DNA of 16,578 bases, from contig JAGXIS010000051.1 in NCBI GenBank assembly GCA_024635465.1, forward strand, positions 1 to 16,578. The letters run 5' to 3'. Each line of letters opens with the position of its first letter. Within the stretch, counting starts at the first letter, position 1. Below the pieces are notes generated by a model. That model was not told the origin of the DNA. It was given only the letters and a program-made list of their open reading frames with translations, and did no database searches. A program made the position numbers and the translations under genes. The DNA comes from Bacteroidota bacterium. Lineage in GTDB: Bacteria; Bacteroidota; Rhodothermia; Balneolales; Balneolaceae. Shown here in pieces: positions 1-8,039 of this stretch.

Positions 1-2048
1 CCCATCTCCCGTGCATCACTTTCGTGGAACCGGATGGCTCGACCCGTTTTATTGGCGAGGATGATATTACTGTCGCCATCTGTCAACGCAGCACCCAGTA
101 AACTGTCCCCTTCACGGATATTGATCGCGATGATTCCATCTCTTCTTGGTCGGCTATAAGCCTCAAGTGTTGTCTTCTTAACTTGTCCCTGTTTTGTTGA
201 CATGATAATGGAGTGATTGTTGATATACTCCTCTTCTTCAAGTGTTTTAACGGGTACAAAGGTTTGAATATGATCGTCTTTTTCAATATCGATCATATTG
301 ACGATCGCACGACCTCTGGATAATCTGGATCCTTCCGGAATTTCATAAACTTTCAACCAGTAACAATTTCCTTTTTCGGTAAAGAATAGAATATAGTTAT
401 GGTTGGTTGCCACGAATAGATGTTCTACATATTCATCATCTTTGGTCGTGGTTCCCTTCATGCCTTTACCCCCGCGCCTTTGTCGGCGGTAACCGCTAAC
501 CGGCATTCGTTTGATAAATCCTTTGTTGGAGATGGTTACAACCACATCCTCATCTGCAATCATATCCTCAACACTGAAATCTTCAGCTGAGTAAACGATT
601 TGAGTACGTCTTTCATCACCGTATCTATCTTTGATCTCCAGTAATTCGTCTTTAATTATCTGATTTTGTCTGGATCTGTCGGAAAGAATAGTTCTGAATT
701 CAGCAATCTTATCTACAATATCTCTGTACTCCTGATCAACTTTCTCTGTTTCGAGTCCGGTTAATTTTTGGAGTCTCATGTCAAGAATGGCCTTGGCCTG
801 AATGTCCGTAAAGGCAAACTTTTTACGAAGTTCTACATTGGCTTCTTGCGGATTCTTGGAAGCACGTATCGTTTTAATGACTTCATCCAGATTATCCAGG
901 GCTATTTTTAAACCCTCCAGAATATGAGCTCTGGCTTCAGCCTGATCCAGATCATAAATCGTGCGTCGAATAATCACCTCAACACGATGCTCAATAAAAT
1001 GCTCAATCAATTCTTTGGTAGGCATTACTTTAGGGCGCCCTTTAACAAGCGCCAGGTTAATAACACCAAAGGTTTGCTGCATCTGTGTGTATTTATAAAG
1101 CTGATTTAATACGACACCTGCATTGGCGCCCCTCTTTAAAATGATAACGATACGCATACCGTCACGATCCGATTCATCTCTGATCTCAGAGATTTCAGTA
1201 ATTCTTTCGGTATGTACCAGGTCGGCAATTTTTTCGATGAGTGTAGCTTTATTGACCTGGTAGGGAATTTCTGTAACGACAATCTGCTCTCGGTTACTTC
1301 GAAGCTCTTCTGTGTTGGCGCGGGCACGCATGGTTATTTTACCACGACCCGTTTCACAGGCCTCTTTAACTCCTTCATACCCGTAAATGATACCACCGGT
1401 TGGGAAATCAGGAGCCGTAATATGCTTCATCAACTCCTTTGCATCGATATCAGGATTATCAATAACCGCAACCGTACCATCAACAACTTCTTTCAAATTG
1501 TGAGGGGGCATATTGGTAGCCATACCCACTGCAATCCCTGAGGCACCATTTAACAGAAGGTTGGGAAGCATAGATGGTAGCACGGTTGGCTCCATCAATG
1601 TGTCGTCAAAATTGGTTTGGAAATCAACGGTCTCTTTGTTGATATCTGTCAGGAGTTCTTCAGCAATTCGTTGCATCCGAACTTCTGTATAACGCATGGC
1701 TGCAGCAGAATCACCATCTACAGAACCAAAGTTACCCTGTCCGTTAACCAGCGGGTAGCGCAGTGAAAAGTCCTGAACCATTCGAACAATCGAATCGTAA
1801 ACGGCGGAATCACCATGAGGGTGATACTTACCCAAAACCTCACCGACGATACGAGCACTCTTTTTGAAATTACGGTTATGAAGCATCCCCAGATCACTCA
1901 TCCCGTACAGAACACGTCTGTGTACCGGTTTCAAACCATCTCGCACATCGGGAAGTGCCCGTGAAACAATAACCGACATAGAATAATCTATGTAGGATGA
2001 TTGCATTTCATCTTCAATCGAAATAGGTATAATTTTTTCGCTGGCCAT
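1..2048 (-). CDS. gyrA: DNA gyrase subunit A (partial, C-terminal end beyond left edge)
   Basis: Catalytic subunit of the GyrA2GyrB2 topoisomerase, which introduces negative supercoils. Translating the reverse strand from the ATG at 2046-2048 gives 682 complete residues and no stop before the left edge. The N-terminal winged-helix region carries the QRDR ([10 protein letters not shown], with Ser81 and Asp85 at the quinolone-contact positions, as in sensitive enzymes). The active-site tyrosine is Tyr120 in [11 protein letters not shown] coiled-coil gate follows. The GyrA box QRRGGKG sits at residues 523-529 (bases 462-482) and opens the beta-pinwheel C-terminal domain. That box separates GyrA from ParC. 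Full-length GyrA is usually 820-880 residues, so roughly 150-200 are missing here. It lies 230 bp downstream of gyrB on the same strand, with an inverted-repeat element between. No Shine-Dalgarno precedes the start. Identification is certain; the missing end is a window artefact. Confidence 0.98.
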   Translation of the reverse strand, partial: MASEKIIPISIEDEMQSSYIDYSMSVIVSRALPDVRDGLKPVHRRVLYGMSDLGMLHNRNFKKSARIVGEVLGKYHPHGDSAVYDSIVRMVQDFSLRYPLVNGQGNFGSVDGDSAAAMRYTEVRMQRIAEELLTDINKETVDFQTNFDDTLMEPTVLPSMLPNLLLNGASGIAVGMATNMPPHNLKEVVDGTVAVIDNPDIDAKELMKHITAPDFPTGGIIYGYEGVKEACETGRGKITMRARANTEELRSNREQIVVTEIPYQVNKATLIEKIADLVHTERITEISEIRDESDRDGMRIVIILKRGANAGVVLNQLYKYTQMQQTFGVINLALVKGRPKVMPTKELIEHFIEHRVEVIIRRTIYDLDQAEARAHILEGLKIALDNLDEVIKTIRASKNPQEANVELRKKFAFTDIQAKAILDMRLQKLTGLETEKVDQEYRDIVDKIAEFRTILSDRSRQNQIIKDELLEIKDRYGDERRTQIVYSAEDFSVEDMIADEDVVVTISNKGFIKRMPVSGYRRQRRGGKGMKGTTTKDDEYVEHLFVATNHNYILFFTEKGNCYWLKVYEIPEGSRLSRGRAIVNMIDIEKDDHIQTFVPVKTLEEEEYINNHSIIMSTKQGQVKKTTLEAYSRPRRDGIIAINIREGDSLLGAALTDGDSNIILANKTGRAIRFHESDAREM

Positions 2049-2091
2049 TCAGTTTTTGTAAATGATTTAGATTAAATTTTGAAAGTGAAAA

Positions 2092-2278
2092 AAGTGAGAC
2101 GTGAGACGTGAGAAGTGAATAGGGTTGTTGATTTAAAATTTATCATCTTAAAATTGAGATTATCAATCTGAAAATCCTGGCATTTCTGTGCCGTTGTCAT
2201 GCCCCCCACATCTTTCATTCTTCTTTTCACCTTTAATTTTTCACCTTTATCTTTCACGTCTCATGTCTCACGTCTCAC

Positions 2279-2280
<2 letters not shown>
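2092..2280. repeat. MITE-like inverted-repeat element between gyrB and gyrA
   Basis: Two 28-nt arms, 2092-2119 and 2253-2280, are reverse complements at 26 of 28 positions. Each arm is itself a degenerate 7-bp tandem array (units GTGAGAC, GTGAGAA, ATGAGAC). The arms enclose 133 nt, including two 14-nt-spaced copies of TTTTCACCTTTA (2224-2235 and 2238-2249) and AT-rich sequence. The outer edge of one arm includes two bases of the gyrB stop codon (2279-2281). Small open frames reading through the arms encode the peptide SHVSRLT in both directions, which marks them as repeat translations and not genes. No target-site duplication is visible. In the gyrB-gyrA transcript the arms could pair into a long hairpin. 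The sequence shows no transposase or coding capacity. The alternative is simple convergent accumulation of a minisatellite. Confidence 0.8.
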
Positions 2281-4456
<2,176 letters not shown>

Positions 4457-4702
4457 ATGGCACGCAAAGACGATATTACTGGCAGAGGAGCACTGAATGG
4501 TTTTCGTTCATCAAAATCGAACAATAAAACCAAACACAAGTTCCAACTGAATCTGCAGAAAAGAAGATTTTATTTACCGGAAGAAGATCGATGGGTAACT
4601 CTGAAAGTTTCTGTTAAGACAATACGGACGATCAACAAAAAAGGTCTGCCGGCTGTGTTAAAAGATGCCAGGAAGAAAGGAACACTTTTAAAAGAGGTAT
4701 AA
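4457..4702 (+). CDS. rpmB: 50S ribosomal protein bL28
   Basis: Small basic protein of the large ribosomal subunit, 81 residues (bL28 is typically 60-80 plus). The N-terminal DITGRGALNG block corresponds to the family's CxxTGk..GN motif, but without cysteine, so this is a zinc-free form. NLQKRRFYLPEE and WVTLKVSVKTIRTINKKGL follow, matching the conserved core in which strand residues precede a K-G-rich helix. It is the first gene of rpmB-rpmG-bL38, with only 3 nt before the next start, and lies about 33 nt behind a good promoter. There is no Shine-Dalgarno before its ATG, and the leader is short and A/T-rich. Confidence 0.96.
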   Translation: MARKDDITGRGALNGFRSSKSNNKTKHKFQLNLQKRRFYLPEEDRWVTLKVSVKTIRTINKKGLPAVLKDARKKGTLLKEV

Positions 4703-4705
4703 TCA

Positions 4706-4870
4706 ATGGCAAAAGGCAATCGTATACAGGTCATTCTTGAATGCACCGAAAAGCCCGGTAGTTCTCGATATGTAACAACCAAAAATCGAAGAACAACTAC
4801 TGAGAGGCTGGAGATCAAAAAATACAATCCGGTATTGAGAAAGCATACCGTTCACAAAGAAATTAAATAA
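4706..4870 (+). CDS. rpmG: 50S ribosomal protein bL33
   Basis: A 54-residue basic protein, [15 protein letters not shown] at the N-terminus and [19 protein letters not shown] at the C-terminus, which is the standard bL33 pattern. There is one cysteine (Cys13) and no paired CxxC motifs, so this is the zinc-independent form. It begins 3 nt after the bL28 stop and ends 9 nt before the DUF4295/bL38 gene, so the three are surely one transcription unit. A GAGG stretch within the end of rpmB lies about 8 nt upstream of its ATG, one of the few Shine-Dalgarno-like sites in the window. Confidence 0.95.
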   Translation: MAKGNRIQVILECTEKPGSSRYVTTKNRRTTTERLEIKKYNPVLRKHTVHKEIK

Positions 4871-4879
4871 GGTACTGAT

Positions 4880-5050
4880 ATGGCTAAGAAGCAAGTTTTC
4901 GGCGATGAGGCAAAATCTTTAAAAAGTGCCCACCGCAAAATGGCAAAAGTGATCATCTCTAGTAAGAATGCAAGAGGTCAGTTCTCTTATAAAGAAACTA
5001 TGGTCGATCAGGATAGTGTTTCAGACTTTATTCAGAAGAATAAAGCTTAA
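4880..5050 (+). CDS. DUF4295 family protein, probable ribosomal protein bL38
   Basis: A 56-residue, lysine-rich, soluble protein (MAKKQVFGDE start; KMAKVIISSKN, GQFSYKETMV and DFIQKNKA follow). The MAKK..., KVI.S.K, G.(Y/F)S(Y/F)KE.MV and V.DF pattern is that of DUF4295, a short family of the Bacteroidota and relatives usually encoded directly after rpmB-rpmG. From memory, the cryo-EM structure of the Flavobacterium johnsoniae ribosome revealed a new protein bL38, which I take to be this family; that equation should be checked. Here it is third in the rpmB-rpmG operon, 9 nt after rpmG and 21 nt before a strong terminator. The context supports a structural role in the large subunit. A TAAGG sits 8 nt before the ATG. 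The usual downstream neighbour ftsY is absent. Confidence 0.85.
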   Translation: MAKKQVFGDEAKSLKSAHRKMAKVIISSKNARGQFSYKETMVDQDSVSDFIQKNKA

Positions 5051-5071
5051 TCAGACAGAGATATTTATTTG

Positions 5072-5108
5072 AAAAGGTTTCATTCTAACGGATGAAACCT
5101 TTTTTTTT
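5072..5108 (+). terminator. Intrinsic terminator of the rpmB-rpmG-bL38 operon
   Basis: A perfect 12-bp stem (AAAAGGTTTCAT at 5072-5083 paired with ATGAAACCTTTT at 5092-5103), an 8-nt loop, and a run of nine T from 5100 to 5108. It lies 21 nt after the bL38 stop codon. The stem is A/T-flanked, and the T-run makes it directional on the plus strand. Confidence 0.93.
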
Positions 5109-5238
5109 GGTACTGAACAGCCATCCGGCTCTTCCAAAAAGTCCTTTCTATTCACACATCAGGGTTATATAGCACAAAAAAAATGTGTAATTTCGACTGT
5201 CCACCAATTCCGAATCCTCAATATTCAATAAATAGTTA

Positions 5239-5703
5239 ATGATGAGTCTGAAAGAAAAAATAATGACTGACCTGAAAGAGGCGATGAAAGCCCAAAACAG
5301 CGAAAAAACGATGGTTCTCCGTTCGTTAAAAGCTAAAATACTCGAAAAAGAGATCAGCGAAAGGAAAGGCGGCGAGTCAATGTTAAGTGATGAACAAGTG
5401 ATTGATGTGTTGCATAAAGCTGCTAAACAACGCAAAGAGTCTATCGACCAATTTACTCAGGGCGACAGACCGGATCTTGTTGAAAAAGAGGAGATGGAGC
5501 TTGTCATCATCGATAATTATCTGCCTCAAATGATGAGTGAAGAGGAGGTGCTTGTTGAAGTGAAGAGCCAAATTGAAAAGATGGGCGCGACATCAATGGC
5601 CGATATTGGAAAAGTAATGGGCTCCCTGATGGGAAAATTAAAAGGAAAAGCAGAGGGATCCACCATCAGTAAAGTAGTGAAGGAAGAACTATCTAAGCTA
5701 TAA
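5239..5703 (+). CDS. yqeY: GatB/YqeY domain-containing protein
   Basis: A 154-residue cytoplasmic protein of the GatB/YqeY family. The N-terminal half is a helical bundle (LKEKIMTDLKEAMKAQ, then TMVLRSLKAKILEKEI). The YLPQMMSEEEV linker leads to the tail domain (GATSMADIGKVMGSLMGKLKGKAEGS), which resembles the GatB C-terminal domain that contacts tRNA in the amidotransferase. The stand-alone protein has no established function; a tRNA-related role is an inference from the domain. Two adjacent ATGs (5239 and 5242) are possible starts. YqeY proteins usually begin MSL, which favours 5242. No Shine-Dalgarno is present. It stands 130 bp behind the ribosomal operon terminator and 2 nt before cvpA, so it heads the yqeY-cvpA-tyrS unit. 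Confidence 0.93.
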   Translation: MMSLKEKIMTDLKEAMKAQNSEKTMVLRSLKAKILEKEISERKGGESMLSDEQVIDVLHKAAKQRKESIDQFTQGDRPDLVEKEEMELVIIDNYLPQMMSEEEVLVEVKSQIEKMGATSMADIGKVMGSLMGKLKGKAEGSTISKVVKEELSKL

Positions 5704-5705
5704 TC

Positions 5706-6269
5706 ATGAATCTGATAGACCTTTTTATAATCATTTTTATCCTCTTCTTTTGCTTTAGGGGCTATTGGAGTGGATTTGTAAAACAGATTTTTGGTATTGC
5801 AGCTATCATCATTGCCGTTTTTGCAACATTCAGATATATGAGTCCCGCATCCGAACTGTTAACTTCATTTATTGACAATCCGGATCACGCTACAATTGTA
5901 GCGGGTGTATTGATTTTTTTAATCTGTCTGAGTCTGATTCAGCTGGCCGGTTATGGGTTGGAGAAAATGCTAAAATTGGTGAAAATCAACTTTATCAATA
6001 GACTGGCAGGTATGTTATTTGGAGGTCTGTATGCAGCCATAATCGCGAGCACGTTTCTACTTCTGTTAGCCGGTTTCAATATGCCTAATGAAGAAACCCG
6101 AACGGAATCCTATACTTATGATGCCATCATTCAGGTTGCCCCTATTACGTTTAATATGATTGCCACCATCTATCCTGATACCGTTGATTTTATGGATACT
6201 ATCGAAAAATCAATCCGTGAAAACAGCACCTTAAAAGAACTGTCACTATTTGAAAAATTGAATATATGA
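5706..6269 (+). CDS. cvpA: CvpA family membrane protein
   Basis: A 187-residue inner-membrane protein of the CvpA/colicin V production family. It starts NLIDLFIIIFILFFCFRGYWSGFVKQ, the usual family opening: a first membrane helix, then an R-G-x-x-x-G-F turn. Four membrane segments are seen, at about 5-22, 27-46, 63-86 and 100-124, with RLAGMLFGGLYA at 95-110 matching the second conserved glycine-rich block. The roughly 60-residue tail is hydrophilic. Members affect colicin V production and envelope stress tolerance in enterobacteria; the molecular activity is unknown. It begins 2 nt after yqeY, and its stop overlaps the tyrS start (ATGA), so translation of the two is likely coupled. Confidence 0.9.
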   Translation: MNLIDLFIIIFILFFCFRGYWSGFVKQIFGIAAIIIAVFATFRYMSPASELLTSFIDNPDHATIVAGVLIFLICLSLIQLAGYGLEKMLKLVKINFINRLAGMLFGGLYAAIIASTFLLLLAGFNMPNEETRTESYTYDAIIQVAPITFNMIATIYPDTVDFMDTIEKSIRENSTLKELSLFEKLNI

Positions 6270-7480
6270 GCTTTTTACCTGTAGACGAACAACTTGCTAT
6301 CATCAAAAGAGGAACCGTTGAGATTGTTCCTGAAGAGGAGTTGATTAAAAAACTGAAAAAATCCAGAAAAGAAAACAAGCCACTACGGGTTAAACTCGGT
6401 GTTGATCCAACCCGCCCCGATCTTCATCTGGGTCACTCCGTAATCTTAAGGAAATTACGACAGTTCCAGGATTTAGGTCATGAAGCAATATTGATCATCG
6501 GTGGTTTTACCGCAATGATCGGAGATCCAACCGGACAAAACAAAACGCGTCCGCCTTTAACTCCTGAAGAAGTGAGTGAAAACGCAGAAACCTACATCAG
6601 TCAGGCGAAAAAAATACTGGACCAATCAAAAACGGTTATTGTAAATAATAACGATTGGCTGAGTACCATGTCGTTTATGGATATTGTCAAACTCTCATCA
6701 AATTTAACCGTTGCCAGAATGATCGAAAGGGACGATTTCTCGAAAAGGTTTGAAAATAATGAACCGATATCACTGCATGAATTTCTCTATCCTCTTGCTC
6801 AAGGTGAAGATTCTGTGCACCTGAAATCCGACATTGAACTGGGTGGAACCGATCAAAAATTCAATTTATTGGTTGGCAGAGATTTGCAAAGGGCAGACGA
6901 TCAGGAGCCTCAGATCTGTTTGATGATGCCACTTCTGGTTGGAACAGATGGCAGCAAAAAAATGAGTAAATCGTATGATAATTATATCGGAATTGATGAA
7001 CCTGCGAATGATATGTATGGGAAATCCCTCTCTATTCCGGATGATCTGATCTACTCCTATTTTGAACTGGTAACCGATGTCTCAATTGATAAATTAGTGG
7101 ATTTAAAAGATCAGATTCAAAAAGATCCAAGAAACAGTAAACATGAACTCGCTTTTACAATCACCAGAATGTACCATGGTGAAACGGGCGCGATTGAAGC
7201 CAGAGAGCATTTTGAGCAGACTGTCATTAATAAGGATGTGCCCGATGACGCCCCAGAATTAGAATATGCCGCAGGTTCATCCATCCGTCTTATGGATATC
7301 ATTTCTGATGCGGGTCTCACTCAAAGTAACGGCGAAACCAAACGAATGATGAAACAGGGTGGCGTTTCTCTGAATGATGAGAAAATAAACGATCCGAATA
7401 CAGAAGTTGAGTTTTTAAAGGATTCCCGGTTTGATCTGAAAGTAGGTAAGAGAAAATTTGCCCGATTAATTGGCGTTTAG
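6266..7480 (+). CDS. tyrS: Tyrosyl-tRNA synthetase (TyrZ-like)
   Basis: Charges tRNA-Tyr with tyrosine in the cytoplasm. The protein has 404 residues. The class I Rossmann fold carries HLGH at 54-57 (in PDLHLGHSVILRKLRQFQ), GGTDQ at 193-197 and KMSKS at 232-236. An S4 RNA-binding domain occupies about 335-404 (SIRLMDIISDAGL, then GGVSLNDEKI). The canonical KMSKS and the PLAQGEDS segment place it with the TyrZ-type group rather than the E. coli TyrS type, which has a KFGKT loop. The ATG overlaps the cvpA stop by ATGA with no Shine-Dalgarno, suggesting re-initiation. Downstream there is an 85-bp spacer before marR and no obvious terminator, so read-through is possible. Confidence 0.97.
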   Translation: MSFLPVDEQLAIIKRGTVEIVPEEELIKKLKKSRKENKPLRVKLGVDPTRPDLHLGHSVILRKLRQFQDLGHEAILIIGGFTAMIGDPTGQNKTRPPLTPEEVSENAETYISQAKKILDQSKTVIVNNNDWLSTMSFMDIVKLSSNLTVARMIERDDFSKRFENNEPISLHEFLYPLAQGEDSVHLKSDIELGGTDQKFNLLVGRDLQRADDQEPQICLMMPLLVGTDGSKKMSKSYDNYIGIDEPANDMYGKSLSIPDDLIYSYFELVTDVSIDKLVDLKDQIQKDPRNSKHELAFTITRMYHGETGAIEAREHFEQTVINKDVPDDAPELEYAAGSSIRLMDIISDAGLTQSNGETKRMMKQGGVSLNDEKINDPNTEVEFLKDSRFDLKVGKRKFARLIGV

Positions 7481-7493
7481 AGTACAATTAAAT

Positions 7494-7504
7494 GTTAAAT
7501 TAAC
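7494..7504. promoter_or_regulatory. Short palindrome upstream of the MarR gene (possible operator)
   Basis: GTTAAATTAAC has 5-bp arms around a single base, 61 bp before the marR start. MarR regulators often repress their own gene through short palindromes of this kind. The 85-bp spacer is A/T-rich, so a chance occurrence is quite possible. A near-match to the -7 box (TATCTTG, 7539-7545) lies downstream. Confidence 0.25.
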
Positions 7505-7565
7505 GTAAATATACATATACTGATAATAGTACCAACTTATCTTGTGAACGCTAGAATTTATTGAT

Positions 7566-8012
7566 ATGGGGACAAGCTATTCCGGATCGAGCTCAGAAGT
7601 AAACACATTAAATGCATTCATTAAATTGATGAGGGCATCAGAATCAATCAATATGCGTCTGAATAGACACCTGTCAGATGTTAATTTGACCGTCAGTCAA
7701 TTTGGTACACTGGAAGTTCTTCACCACCTGGGACCGCTAAATCAGCGCAGCATCGGCGAAAAACTACTCAAGAGCGGTGGAAATATCACGATGGTTATCG
7801 ACAATCTGGAGAAACAGGGCTACGTAGTTCGTGAAAAAGACCCCTCTGACCGAAGAGCCGTTCTGATCCACCTTACCATAGAGGGAGAAAAATTTATACG
7901 TCAATATTTTCCCAAACATCTGGATCGAATAAAAGAAGAGTTCAGTGTTTTATCTGAGGATGAGAAAAAAACGCTCGCCGAAATTTGCAAAAAGCTTGGT
8001 CTGAAAAATTAA
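7566..8012 (+). CDS. MarR family transcriptional regulator
   Basis: A 148-residue winged-helix repressor or activator that binds DNA as a dimer. Helices at the two ends (about 10-35 and 115-145) form the dimer interface. The recognition region runs from LTVSQFGTLEVLHHLGPLNQ through IGEKLLKSGGNITMVIDNLE, and the wing holds the family-defining DPSDRRAVLIHLT block. The SGGNITMVIDNLEKQGYV segment resembles the MhqR/quinone-responsive branch, but no redox cysteine is present and the ligand cannot be named. The protein has no cysteine, so thiol sensing of the OhrR type is ruled out. It stands 27 bp upstream of comEC on the same strand, so it may be co-transcribed with or control that gene. No Shine-Dalgarno is seen. 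Confidence 0.92.
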   Translation: MGTSYSGSSSEVNTLNAFIKLMRASESINMRLNRHLSDVNLTVSQFGTLEVLHHLGPLNQRSIGEKLLKSGGNITMVIDNLEKQGYVVREKDPSDRRAVLIHLTIEGEKFIRQYFPKHLDRIKEEFSVLSEDEKKTLAEICKKLGLKN

Positions 8013-8039
8013 TTTAAATTTCCTGTAAGGAAACACACA

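Noticed and set aside
2072..2257. Open frame of 61 codons in the gyrB-gyrA spacer (minus strand)
   Set aside because: It translates the inverted repeat and low-complexity sequence, giving SHVSRLT and K-rich stretches. The same peptide appears in the opposite-strand frame at 2199-2405. It is repeat translation, not a gene.
5154..5188. Inverted repeat ACACAT/ATGTGT upstream of yqeY
   Set aside because: Only 6 bp with a 23-nt gap in A-rich sequence; it is too weak to call an operator or terminator.
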